From: Methylophilaceae bacterium
GTDB lineage: Bacteria; Pseudomonadota; Gammaproteobacteria; Burkholderiales; Methylophilaceae
Length of the DNA stretch: 64,000 nt
Direction: 5' to 3'
Assembly: GCA_028823485.1 (NCBI GenBank)
Contig: JAPKBG010000001.1
Span: forward strand, 1 to 64,000
Part shown: positions 55,580-64,000 of the stretch, piece after piece
Position numbering within the stretch: the stretch's first letter is position 1
Layout of the letters: each line of letters starts with the position of its first letter
The notes under the pieces: model-generated
The model's database searches: none
What the model was told of the DNA's origin: nothing
The model's input: only the letters and a program-made list of their open reading frames with translations
Position numbers and translations under genes: made by a program

Positions 55580-56566
55580 ATGTCCTATACTGAACTCCCA
55601 CAGTGGCCAAAAACCTACCCAGAAACGCATGCGCGCGGATCGCTTAAATTGCATAACGCAGATTTTCGTGTGACAGAACTGCCTTTGGCATTGCCGTCAG
55701 GGGAGGGGGAACATATTTGGGTGCAGGTAAGCAAAGATGGTGCTAATACCGCTTTTGTTGCGCAGCGCATTGTTGAATATGCTGGTGTGAAGGAAAACGA
55801 TGTTGGTTACGCAGGTTTAAAAGACCGTTACGCAATGACTGAGCAGTGGTTTAGTATTTATTTACCCAAAGGTGAAATGCCAGACCTCATGCAGTTAACG
55901 CATGATGAATTCACCGTATTAGCACAAAGCCGCCATGTGAAAAAATTGCGCCGTGGTGATTTGTTAGGTAATCACTTCGCCATTATCTTGCGCGATGTGG
56001 AAGGGGATAAAGCGCTGATTGAAGCTAACCTAAAACAGATTCAACAGCATGGTGTGCCTAACTACTTTGGCCCGCAACGATTTGGCCATGATGGCGGCAA
56101 TGTAGAACAAGGCCGTTTGATGGTGTCACGCGAGATTCGCGTCCGTAACCCCAAGATGAAAGGCATCTATTTATCCGCCGTCCGTTCTTTTGTCTTTAAT
56201 GAAATACTGGCAGAGCGCATTAACAATGGCTTATGGGGCAAAACACTAGCAGGCGATGTGTTAGATGATGACGGCCTGCCAACAGGTGCGTTATGGGGCC
56301 GTGGCCGTGTGGTAACTACCGATACAGCTGGCGAGTTAGAGAACGCCATTGCCAAACAACATGCACCTTTATGTGAGGGCATGGAGCATGCTGGCTTGTC
56401 GCAAGATCGTCGGACATTAGCCGCCATCCCAAAAGAAATGACATGGCAATGGATAGATGAATCACAATTGCAGCTTAGTTTTTCATTAGCCGCTGGTTAT
56501 TATGCGACTTCTGTTTTGCGTGAGGTGTTGAATGCGGTGGAGCCTGATCGATATCAGTCAGTGTAA
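55580..56566 (+). CDS. truD: tRNA pseudouridine(13) synthase TruD
   Basis: A 328-residue enzyme that converts U13 of some tRNAs to pseudouridine. The catalytic Asp82 lies in GYAGLKDRYAMTEQWFSIYL. NYFGPQRFGHDGGN near residue 174, SAVRSFVFNEILAERI near 198 and the end LAAGYYATSVLREVL are typical. ATG 55580 gives the family-normal start; the frame is open 51 bp further upstream without a ribosome site. It converges with a small lipoprotein gene across a bidirectional terminator. The frame is intact. Confidence 0.94.
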   Translation: MSYTELPQWPKTYPETHARGSLKLHNADFRVTELPLALPSGEGEHIWVQVSKDGANTAFVAQRIVEYAGVKENDVGYAGLKDRYAMTEQWFSIYLPKGEMPDLMQLTHDEFTVLAQSRHVKKLRRGDLLGNHFAIILRDVEGDKALIEANLKQIQQHGVPNYFGPQRFGHDGGNVEQGRLMVSREIRVRNPKMKGIYLSAVRSFVFNEILAERINNGLWGKTLAGDVLDDDGLPTGALWGRGRVVTTDTAGELENAIAKQHAPLCEGMEHAGLSQDRRTLAAIPKEMTWQWIDESQLQLSFSLAAGYYATSVLREVLNAVEPDRYQSV

Positions 56567-56590
56567 TGCCCTTCAATGATTGTAACTATT

Positions 56591-56619
56591 AAAAAAGCCG
56601 ACATCTAGTCGGCTTTTTT
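56591..56619. terminator. Bidirectional terminator between truD and lipoprotein gene
   Basis: A perfect twelve-pair stem AAAAAAGCCGAC (56591-56602) with GTCGGCTTTTTT (56608-56619) and an ATCTA loop. It provides a T run on each strand and so serves both convergent genes. Confidence 0.88.
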
Positions 56620-56642
56620 CACTTTAGTACTGATGGATAAGA

Positions 56643-56837
56643 TTACAACGCTTCATCATTCGTTGGCGCTTCATCATCAGCTGGCATTTTAAGATCTAGT
56701 GGAGCGTCTTCAGCAGTTGGCGTTTCAAGCTCTAGCGTTGCGTCAGCAGGCATATCTTGTGCTATGTCCGTGTTGGTATCTGCACAGGCAGTTAAAGAAA
56801 GTGTTAGTAACGCAGCAAGTAAAAATGAAAATTTCAT
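56643..56837 (-). CDS. Small acidic lipoprotein, unrecognised
   Basis: A 64-residue protein with a clear lipobox (LSLTAC, Cys18) and an acidic, proline-rich mature part repeating D/E-A-P-T and D/E-A-P-L motifs, giving a low-complexity tail of about 46 residues. No family is recognised. AAGGA precedes the ATG on the minus strand. It may be an anchored spacer or cell-surface protein. Confidence 0.65.
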   Translation of the reverse strand: MKFSFLLAALLTLSLTACADTNTDIAQDMPADATLELETPTAEDAPLDLKMPADDEAPTNDEAL

Positions 56838-57264
56838 GATTCCATCCTAAAAAAGGAACTACGTTGATAAGTTGTTGAAATAACGTAAATAAGAATGTCA
56901 TATACGTATTTTAACTCGCGCGATTTCACGCTTAATTATACTAAATGCTAGCGTTATCTTGACCATAAATTACACTATTTAAGTTAAGTGGAATTTGGTG
57001 TAAAGCTGAGCGTAATCACGACAAATGATGGGCGGCGATTGGGGTATATATAAAGCGATTTGTCGGTAGTTATTCGTGCGGGTTACACTTGATGACATTG
57101 GGTCGTTTGCCATGCTGCGGACTATAAACGAATCTACCCTACGCGCACTGATCCAGTTATTCAATTATTCCAAGAATAAGCGTTAAAAACACAACATATT
57201 CTCGCGATTAACATCAGCAAAAGCGCACTAACATGGAGTCATCATTCATTGCTAAGCTAATTAT
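56838..57264. other. Intergenic region, nothing recognised
   Basis: About 430 bases between two divergently oriented genes. No supportable ORF: the short minus-strand frame at 56979-57164 lacks a ribosome site and protein-like composition. It presumably contains promoters for both neighbours. Confidence 0.5.
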
Positions 57265-58023
57265 ATGACTACAGACATTGCTCAACCCGGAGAGGAGGAC
57301 TTTATTGTCCGCCACGACCTGCAAGTATTACAGATTTTAAAAGCCTTAAAAGATGAAGAGAATGACTTAAAAGTTTCATTCAATCATGCAGAGGATGATT
57401 ACTTAACGCGCATTATTCATATAGCGGCTGATCATCAGCACCTCTATCTCGATATCACCATCGATGAGGCCTTTAACAAGCGGATGGCTGCAAGTCCAGA
57501 ATTGCTGATACATAAAGACAATGGCATCCGTATTAAATGGAAAGCATAGAAGCACAGTGTCGCGAAAATGAGTGATGGCCATGCGCTTGAAATGGAGGTT
57601 CCACAAGAGTTGGTAAGACTGCAGCGCCGTGAATTGTTTCGATTAAAACCACCAATGCTCAACCCCATCCCCTGCGAGATTCCAGTGCCTGATAGTAAAA
57701 ACCCCGAAATGATAAAAAGTATTCAATACAACTTAGCAGATGTTAGTTTAGGTGGCATCGGATTAATCATACAAAATGACTTACATCCATCAATAGAGGT
57801 AGGCGCAACATTTGAGGGCTGTAAAATTGACTTCCCTGACCTAGGTCAAGCACTACTGAACCTAGAAGTGAGAAATATCGTTTCATTAAATAGTGATAAG
57901 CCTGAAGAAAAACACCGGGTAGGACTTGAATTTAAAAAACCTAGTCGTATTAGTGAAGGCCTTATTCAAAAATACACGTTTAATCTTGAACGATCTCTAC
58001 TCGTTACAAACGCAAAAATGTAA
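57265..58023 (+). pseudogene. YcgR-like c-di-GMP flagellar brake protein split by a stop codon
   Basis: The first part (57265-57549) is the YcgR-N domain (VRHDLQVLQILKALKDEEND to IHKDNGIRIKWKA) and ends at TAG 57547-57549. The same frame continues through ALEMEVPQELVRLQRREL and the PilZ domain, with RRELFR as the RxxxR c-di-GMP motif and ADVSLGGIGL as the D-x-S-x-x-G motif, to 58023. Without the stop the protein would be 252 residues, normal for YcgR. YcgR binds c-di-GMP and slows the flagellar motor. Two separate peptides are possible if an internal start (ATG 57568) is used, but that PilZ-only form would lack the N domain. Confidence 0.82.
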
Positions 58024-58166
58024 TGGACACAGGACTACCCTAATTATTCAGATTTAATTTTCTCTGAGCTTAACCAATTCTGCAACTATTCTAAATAGTC
58101 CATGCACTCGCCAACGATGACGACAAACGCTACAATCTAAGCTATAAAATGATCAGGAGTAAACAA

Positions 58167-58841
58167 ATGGCAAAAACAGCATTAGTAACAGGTAGCAGCC
58201 GCGGTATAGGATTGGAATTTTGTACGCAACTGCAACAGCGTGGCTTTGATGTGATTGCCACCTGTCGGTCAGCAACGCCAGCATTACAAGCACTAGGTGT
58301 TGAAGTGATTGAACATGTAGAGGTGAGTGACCCAGATAGTTTACATCAATTAGTCGCAAAACTGGATGGTCGTAAGATTGACTGGTTGATTAATAATGCA
58401 GGGATTGCTGGTGGCCTTGGTTTAAATGACATTAGCACAACGGCTATTGCGAGCTTTAAACGCATGTTTGAGGTCAACAGCTTAGGCCCATTATTAGTTA
58501 CTCACGCGTTAATGGATAATTTAAGCAAGGGTTCAAAAGTGGGCTTAGTCACCAGCCGGATGGGTTCGATGGCCGATAATGATTCTGGTGGCAGCTATGC
58601 CTACCGCATGTCAAAAGCTGCGTTAAATGCAGCGGGTAAATCTTTATCAATCGATTTGAAACCACAAGGCATTGCAGTCGCTATTTTGCACCCTGGTTGG
58701 GTGCGTACCGATATGACTGGTCATGGTGGCTTGATCAACACTGATGAATCGGTAGATGGCTTACTCAAGCGGATGGACGCGCTGGAACTATCAAACTCAG
58801 GTACTTTTTGGCATACTAATGGTGAAGAGTTGCCTTGGTAA
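58167..58841 (+). CDS. Short-chain dehydrogenase/reductase family protein
   Basis: A 224-residue NAD(P)-dependent classical SDR. The cofactor motif TGSSRGIG is at residues 8-15, NNAG is in WLINNAGIAG near 74, and the catalytic region has Ser in VGLVTSRMGSM with Tyr and Lys in YAYRMSKAALN. The end HPGWVRTDMTGHGG is typical. ATG 58167 is chosen because AGGAG lies 8 bp upstream; ATG 58149 precedes that site. The substrate is unknown. It converges with the phosphatase gene. Confidence 0.92.
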   Translation: MAKTALVTGSSRGIGLEFCTQLQQRGFDVIATCRSATPALQALGVEVIEHVEVSDPDSLHQLVAKLDGRKIDWLINNAGIAGGLGLNDISTTAIASFKRMFEVNSLGPLLVTHALMDNLSKGSKVGLVTSRMGSMADNDSGGSYAYRMSKAALNAAGKSLSIDLKPQGIAVAILHPGWVRTDMTGHGGLINTDESVDGLLKRMDALELSNSGTFWHTNGEELPW

Positions 58842-58860
58842 ACTATTCAGACGATTCTAT

Positions 58861-59394
58861 TTAGAAAGTTCTATTCAAGCAGCGCAAGTATGCGGCGGAC
58901 GACAAGCGCGTTTGCCTTATGTCTATTGTAAGTACAGTGTCGTGAAAGCCATGAGAGGCGGCTTCAACTAAATCAAACACATGCTCAAACCCGCGCTCAC
59001 CACCATAATAAGGATCAGGCACATCGCTTTCTGGATGTTCTGGCGCGTATTCTAAAAATAGCTTTACCTTATGCTGATGCTCGCTTGGGCATGCTTGCTT
59101 CAAAATATCGTAATTATCCGTATCCATCGCTAAGATATAGTCAAACGTCTCAAAGTCACCAGCCGTGAATTTACGTGCGCGAATGTAGGACAGATCAACG
59201 CCGCGGCTTTCCGCCATTTGTTGTGACCGTGCATCAGGGGTTTCACCGACATGGTAGGCATGTGTGCCTGCTGAATCCAGATGGAAACGATCTTCTGTAC
59301 CTCGTTCTTGAACCATGTGGTTAAACACACCTTCAGCCGTTGGTGAACGACAGATGTTGCCCATACAAACGAATAGTACTTTTATTTGATTCAT
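58861..59394 (-). CDS. Low-molecular-weight protein tyrosine phosphatase
   Basis: A 177-residue cytosolic phosphatase. The P-loop CMGNICRS spans residues 10-17 with nucleophile Cys10 and Arg16; the general-acid Asp is in DVPDPYYGG near residue 125. The usual length is about 155, and the last 20 or so residues (DIRQTRLSSAAYLRCLNRTF) extend past the normal end, perhaps by a lost stop. ATG 59394 gives a standard MNQIKVLFVC start; the upstream extension to 59457 is unlikely. It dephosphorylates tyrosines or small molecules, often tied to exopolysaccharide control in bacteria. Confidence 0.9.
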   Translation of the reverse strand: MNQIKVLFVCMGNICRSPTAEGVFNHMVQERGTEDRFHLDSAGTHAYHVGETPDARSQQMAESRGVDLSYIRARKFTAGDFETFDYILAMDTDNYDILKQACPSEHQHKVKLFLEYAPEHPESDVPDPYYGGERGFEHVFDLVEAASHGFHDTVLTIDIRQTRLSSAAYLRCLNRTF

Positions 59395-59550
59395 ATCACT
59401 TTGAGACCTTTGCACGAAAGTCTTTTTGCCCAAATACGGCGTTAAAAATGTACTCAAATGCTCATTTACAAAAAAGTAAACTCTGCTTCTGCGTGCATTT
59501 TAGCCTTGTCTTTGAACAAAAATCTCTTTCGTGTAAAGGCCTCACCTTTT

Positions 59551-60432
59551 TTAAGTTTCTGATAATAGTTGCTCAATCATTGATTCAGCTTGGCCTAAAT
59601 AGCTACCACCGAATAAATTCACATGATTAAGTATATAATACAAATTATAAAGTGTTTTGCGTACAGCGTAACCCGCTTCTAATGGATATTCAGCATGGTA
59701 GGCACTGGCGAAATCATGGCCAAAACCACCAAATAACTCAGTCATGGCGATATCGGCTTCTCGGTCACCATAATAACTAGCAGGGTCGAAAATCACTGGG
59801 TTGCCTTGCTCATCACCAGCTGCATTACCACCCCATAAATCACCATGCAGCATGGAAGGGTGGGGGGTGTAATTGTCAAAAAACACATGCAGATTTTCGC
59901 TTAACAGCATGCCTCTATCTTGCACCCGACCCGCATAACCATTTTGCGCAGCAAAGTCTAATTGCTGGTTAAGTCTATGTTGCTGCCAGAACGTGTGCCA
60001 ATCATCTTTACGGTCGTTAATTTGTGGCGTACTGCCAATTGTATTGTCGATATGCCAGCCGAAGTAGGGCATTGCCTGTTGATGTAATAGTGCTAATTGC
60101 TGCCCGAGCAATTTTGCAGCACCCCCGCGCATGCTATCCAGCGCAATATATTCCAAGGCCAAATAACTGTGGTTATCTGCGATGCCATAAGTAATCACTT
60201 TAGGCACACGTACACAATTAAGCTCGGCCATTTCTGCTAATGCAGCCGCTTCTGCTTCAAACATTGCGGATAAATCAGGCGAGTTCACCTTAATAAAATA
60301 ATACTGATTGCCTGCAGAGACTTTATACGCCGTGTTAATACAGCCACCGCTAACTGAGCTCAGCGTGTAATTGCTCAGTTTGGTTTGCGTTGCTGCCTCA
60401 ATCTGCTGGATGATAGTACTGAGTTGTGCCAT
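59551..60432 (-). CDS. Fructosamine kinase family protein
   Basis: A 293-residue cytosolic kinase of the FN3K/ketosamine-kinase family. It has SVSGGCINTAYKV near residue 30, a Lys in YYFIKVNSPDLSAMFEAEAA near 48, the catalytic MLHGDLWGGNA near 193, and FDPASYYGDREADIAMTELF near 213. Relatives phosphorylate sugars attached to amines and so help deglycate proteins, though small metabolites may be true substrates. It stands alone and is intact. Confidence 0.92.
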   Translation of the reverse strand: MAQLSTIIQQIEAATQTKLSNYTLSSVSGGCINTAYKVSAGNQYYFIKVNSPDLSAMFEAEAAALAEMAELNCVRVPKVITYGIADNHSYLALEYIALDSMRGGAAKLLGQQLALLHQQAMPYFGWHIDNTIGSTPQINDRKDDWHTFWQQHRLNQQLDFAAQNGYAGRVQDRGMLLSENLHVFFDNYTPHPSMLHGDLWGGNAAGDEQGNPVIFDPASYYGDREADIAMTELFGGFGHDFASAYHAEYPLEAGYAVRKTLYNLYYILNHVNLFGGSYLGQAESMIEQLLSET

Positions 60433-60578
60433 TAAAGCTCCCTAAAACGTACAAGTAATATAGTAGCGTATCGTAGGTAAAGAAACTATGGTCTTGATTT
60501 TTCGAAACAGTTGAGTAACTATAGAACATGTTATCAACATGACGTTATAAAAATGGATTACAGATATAGGAGTCAACA

Positions 60579-60914
60579 ATGCCCTACCTAAATATTAAGA
60601 CAAACCAAGAAATGAGTGATGTAACAGCATTCATCAAAAAAGCCAGTAGTGCTGTGTCAAAAGCCAGTGGCAAGCCAGAAAGCTATGTGATGATTTCTGT
60701 TGATCAACAAACGCCGATGTCGATGGGTGGCAGCGACGCACCGACCGCATTGTTAGACTATCGGGCTTTAGGGTTGCCCGATGACAGAAAAGCATTTTCA
60801 GATGCGCTATGCAGCCTAATATCGGAAGACCTATCCATCGCAGGGGATAGAATTTACATTAGCATGACCGACGCTGAACGCCAAAACTGGGGATGGAACC
60901 ACAGCACGTTTTAG
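60579..60914 (+). CDS. MIF/tautomerase-superfamily protein
   Basis: A 111-residue protein starting MPYLNIKTNQ with the N-terminal Pro2 needed for tautomerase-type catalysis after Met removal. ESYVMISVDQQTPMSMGGSD and DRIYISMTDAERQNWGWNHS, ending STF, match the macrophage-migration-inhibitory-factor family, which forms trimers. The bacterial substrate is unknown. It is a single intact gene next to a broken ATPase gene. Confidence 0.9.
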   Translation: MPYLNIKTNQEMSDVTAFIKKASSAVSKASGKPESYVMISVDQQTPMSMGGSDAPTALLDYRALGLPDDRKAFSDALCSLISEDLSIAGDRIYISMTDAERQNWGWNHSTF

Positions 60915-60979
60915 CCATACGGCGCAATGCCTTTCAGTTATTGCGCCCTACGTGAGCTGGCTGACCCCATTGATTGTAG

Positions 60980-62220
60980 TTAAATACCTTTATCTTCTGA
61001 ATTTAAAGCCATCTTTAAAAAACTAGGCATTCTAGGATCTGAAAATTGAAAACAACCTCTAGCTGGTTTATATAAAATCGTTGTTTCATTTCCTTCAGTT
61101 AACTTTGTTAACCGCCTACTTAATGTTTTAGAATCAATATCTACATTGAATTTACTTTTTAACTTATTTCTAAGTTCAGAACTACGGAATTCGGGTGAAC
61201 TGCAGTATGAAGCAGTGAGCAAAAGAAATTTATATTCTTGAGGCGTATTTAGAACTCTAAGTGTTGATTCTAGCATTCTCTGGAGTGCGCCTTCTGAATC
61301 CTTGACAGCCTCATTTAGAGCAAGTTTTAGAACATCATTACCTATATGTTTATTCTTATTTATTATGGCATTCTCACCACACTTTAAACTAATAAGATGC
61401 GTGAAGTGAGGGTATCCAGCACTTATATCTACGATTTTATCAACTACATAGTCATCGACTCGAAGGTGGAGTGAGTGCATTCCATTTAGAATCAATTTCT
61501 TTAAATCATCATTGCACATTCGTTGTAGAGCTACTTCTTTTAGGCAGCGTTCAACGGATGGGTGGCCCGCAGTCAGCTCTTCTCCAGTTGTTGCAATCCC
61601 TACAACAACTAGTTTGAAATTTGAATTTTCATCACTAAGTAATTATATAAGCTCTGCAATCTTTTTTTATCAGAATCATCTTGGATTGCATCGGCTTCAT
61701 CTATTAGCATAATCCCTGAAAGAGACTTTAGCTTGTTGGCTACCCAAGACGGAGAGCTGGGCTTAAAGGTTGCAGTGTTGGTTGTTTTGGTTTCCCTATT
61801 TGAGGAAAGGTCTGCTTTTGCGAATCCAGCATTTATTGTGGCACCACCACCTTGGTCGTGAGTGCGAGTCGTTTCTTTAAGTGAAAAATCTACCCCACAG
61901 TTTTCAAGAGGGCTCTCAAATATTGTGGAGAATGTATCACTCGAATCACACCATTTTTCAAAAAAATCACCACCTTGTAACTTTTGTAAAAGTAATTTGC
62001 ATGAAGTTTTAGCAAGTGATGTTTTTCCTACACCTCTGTCACCATATACAAGGATATGCTGGCCCGGCGAATTTATGACACTTACGAGCCTAGCAGCCTC
62101 ATCTTCACGGCCAAAAAAATTAGAAACTTCATCTACTGGTATATGAGGGGTAAATGCTTTACGTATACCACTATCTATTATTATTTTTTCATTTTCGAGA
62201 CCAAAATTGCCATTTGCCAA
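60980..62220 (-). pseudogene. AAA/STAND-type ATPase gene with single frameshift
   Basis: The N-terminal part (TTG 62220 to 61609) has FFGREDEAARLVSVIN, Walker A YGDRGVGKTSLAK (Gly60-Ser68) and Walker B GIMLIDEADAI near 170. After KRLQSLYNYL the open frame leaves the protein. In another frame, codons from about 61628 give SDENSNFKLVVVGIATTGEE, LTAGHPSVERCLKEVALQRM and then the C-terminal ORF to 60980 with a winged-helix-like end (ELRNKLKSKFNVDIDSKTLS). A loss of one base at about 61628 explains it. Full length would be about 413 codons. It resembles Orc1/Cdc6-like ATPases seen in accessory regions; a role in defence or stress is only a guess. Confidence 0.8.
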
Positions 62221-62316
62221 ACTATGCTCTTTTGCGAACTTAACACCGATTGATTAGTTTTTAATTTATTTTATAATATATAGATAAGTGATAAATGAAG
62301 CAAATAGCAGACAAAA

Positions 62317-62346
62317 AAAACCCGCCGAAGCGGGTTTGTTTTTTGG
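62317..62346 (-). terminator. Terminator downstream of groEL
   Basis: On the minus strand AACCCGC-TTCG-GCGGGTT is followed by a run of eight T, 122 bases after the groEL stop. The stem and UUCG loop match the hairpin at 53800-53833. Confidence 0.9.
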
Positions 62347-62468
62347 TGAAGCTAGTTAGCACATTTTGCGTTAAGCAGGAAAGTGAGACAAGGCGCTTAT
62401 CCGTAGACAATACAATAAGTATGACAAGGATAGGCAACGCCGTATCACTGAACTGCTTAAATGCAAAA

Positions 62469-64000
62469 TTACATCATGCCGCCCATTCCACCCATACCGC
62501 CCATTCCACCCATATCAGGCATCGCAGGAGCAGAAGCTTCTACCGGCGCATCAGCAATCATGCAGTCTGTTGTTAGCATTAAGCCAGCAATAGAAGCTGC
62601 ATTTTGAAGTGCTGAACGCGTTACTTTCGTTGGATCAAGAATACCCATTTCGATCATGTCGCCGTAAGTTTCGTTCGCAGCGTTGTAACCGTAGTTACCT
62701 TTACCTGCAGCAACATTGCTGACAACCACTGATGGCTCAGCGCCAGCATTGGCAACGATTTGACGTAATGGCTCTTCAACCGCACGTAAAACGATTTTAA
62801 TACCAGCTTCTTGCTCTAGATTGTCGCCCTTAACTTTAGCGATTGCGTCACGTGCACGAATGAATGCAACGCCGCCGCCAGCAACAATGCCTTCTTCAAC
62901 TGCTGCGCGTGTTGCGTGTAATGCATCTTCCACACGAGCTTTTTTCTCTTTCATTTCGATTTCAGTAGTAGCGCCCACTTTAATCACTGCAACACCGCCT
63001 GCTAATTTAGCTACGCGTTCTTGTAGTTTTTCTTTATCGTAATCACTGGTTGAATTTTCTACTTCTGCTTTGATTTGGCTAATACGTGATTTGATATTTT
63101 TCTCGTCACCAGCACCATCAATAATGATGGTGTTTTCTTTACCGATTTCGATGCGTTTAGCAGAACCTAAATTTTCTAGCTTAACGTCTTCAAGTTTCAA
63201 GCCAACTTCTTCAGCGATTACTGTACCGCCAGTTAACACAGCGATATCTTCTAACATTGATTTACGACGGTCACCAAAACCAGGTGCTTTTACAGCCACT
63301 GTTTTTAAGATGCCGCGGATGTTGTTGACCACTAATGTTGCGAGTGCTTCACCATCGATATCTTCAGCGATGATTAATAGTGGACGGCCTTCTTTAGCCA
63401 CTTGCTCTAGTGTTGGTAGTAAATCACGGATATTTGAGATTTTTTTGTCGTGTAGTAACACGTATGGGTTTTCTAGCAATGCAATTTGACGCTCTGCATT
63501 GTTGATGAAGTATGGTGATAGGTAACCACGGTCAAACTGCATACCTTCAACAGTTTCTAATTCGTTGGTTAAGCCTGAACCGTCTTCAACCGTAATCACA
63601 CCTTCTTTACCGACTTTTTCCATTGCATCTGCAATGATTTGGCCAACTGATTCATCTGAGTTTGCTGAGATAGAACCAACTTGTGCGATTTCTTTACTCG
63701 TTGTACATGGTTTTGATTGCTTTTGTAGTTCAGCTGTTGCTGCTTCAACTGCTTTATCAATACCGCGTTTAAGATCCATTGGGTTCATACCAGCAGCGAC
63801 TGATTTCATGCCTTCGCGAATAATCGCTTGTGCTAGTACTGTTGCTGTTGTTGTACCGTCACCAGCGATGTCATTGGTTTTAGAAGCAACTTCTTTTACC
63901 ATTTGAGCGCCCATGTTTTCAAACTTGTCGCTAAGTTCGATTTCTTTAGCTACTGAAACACCATCTTTAGTAATAGTAGGTGCGCCGAATGAGCGCTCTA
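62469..64000 (-). CDS. groL: 60-kDa chaperonin GroEL, 5' end beyond window
   Basis: About 510 of roughly 545 codons are present, running off the window edge. At 64000 the reading begins [20 protein letters not shown] (about residue 35-40 of GroEL) and continues through [15 protein letters not shown], then the apical domain, to the typical [13 protein letters not shown] tail at 62469. The ATP-binding motif GDGTTT is intact. GroEL folds proteins in the cytosol with GroES, whose gene would lie beyond the window on the same strand. Confidence 0.97.
   Translation of the reverse strand, partial: ERSFGAPTITKDGVSVAKEIELSDKFENMGAQMVKEVASKTNDIAGDGTTTATVLAQAIIREGMKSVAAGMNPMDLKRGIDKAVEAATAELQKQSKPCTTSKEIAQVGSISANSDESVGQIIADAMEKVGKEGVITVEDGSGLTNELETVEGMQFDRGYLSPYFINNAERQIALLENPYVLLHDKKISNIRDLLPTLEQVAKEGRPLLIIAEDIDGEALATLVVNNIRGILKTVAVKAPGFGDRRKSMLEDIAVLTGGTVIAEEVGLKLEDVKLENLGSAKRIEIGKENTIIIDGAGDEKNIKSRISQIKAEVENSTSDYDKEKLQERVAKLAGGVAVIKVGATTEIEMKEKKARVEDALHATRAAVEEGIVAGGGVAFIRARDAIAKVKGDNLEQEAGIKIVLRAVEEPLRQIVANAGAEPSVVVSNVAAGKGNYGYNAANETYGDMIEMGILDPTKVTRSALQNAASIAGLMLTTDCMIADAPVEASAPAMPDMGGMGGMGGMGGMM

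Noticed and set aside
1-64000. CRISPR arrays, tRNA/rRNA genes, transposases or prophage genes
   Set aside because: Looked for on both strands; none recognised.

Overview
This 64 kb window looks like chromosome from a betaproteobacterium, most likely a Methylophilaceae methylotroph (Methylotenera/Methylophilus type). That is inferred from gene families and gene order, without a database search. The supporting signs are the dusB-fis-purH-purD-hemF block, the polA / LOG-family / DUF2782 / thrB / BPSS1780-type membrane protein / uvrD block, DUF6279 and YbdD-like proteins, and moderately AT-rich DNA. No rRNA, tRNA, CRISPR array, insertion sequence or prophage was recognised.

Layout. 1-5.9 kb: a wrecked radC, cstA with its YbdD partner, lgt, an ilvD with a large internal in-frame deletion, a hexose-6-phosphate mutarotase and a small cytochrome c. 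5.9-15.3 kb: two adjacent sodium symporters, an M18 aminopeptidase, then hemF, purD, purH, fis and dusB. 15.4-23.2 kb: a TetR/AcrR-type repressor divergent from an RND efflux operon (adaptor, pump, outer-membrane factor) plus an MFS transporter, with two near-identical operator-like elements between them. 23.2-36.6 kb: an accessory stretch with a CinA-like protein, yaaA, a light-response cluster (TIGR03643 protein, DUF2256 protein, iron-sulfur photolyase), a secreted trypsin-like protease with two tiny partner ORFs, SOUL and CHRD proteins, a sugar-dehydrogenase-like lipoprotein, and many gene relics. 36.6-45 kb: the polA to uvrD block, followed by a candidate four-hairpin small RNA. 45-64 kb: chrA, ung, an ABC exporter, truD, an SDR enzyme, a phosphatase, a fructosamine kinase, a MIF-like protein, a frameshifted ATPase and the 3' part of groEL, mixed with further broken genes.

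The dominant theme is gene decay. At least fifteen loci carry frameshifts, in-frame stops, internal deletions or truncation: radC, ilvD, two GGDEF relics, an EAL relic, YcgR, an FAD-oxidoreductase stub, a PatB tail, DUF6279, a cysteine-repeat protein tail, a SnoaL-like gene, a secreted hypothetical, MOSC, pectinesterase and an AAA ATPase. Four of these belong to cyclic-di-GMP signalling, suggesting that circuitry is being lost. The ilvD deletion predicts valine/isoleucine/leucine auxotrophy unless another copy exists. Housekeeping genes (polA, uvrD, purH, purD, hemF, lgt, ung, truD, groEL) look intact, so a generally poor assembly is a less likely explanation, although individual lesions should be checked against reads.

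The most interesting possibly undescribed items are the candidate small RNA at 44981-45085 (anti-Shine-Dalgarno-like CCTCCC in a hairpin loop and a strong terminator), the translationally coupled DUF2256-photolyase pair, and the protease plus small-protein cassette at 29.6-31 kb.
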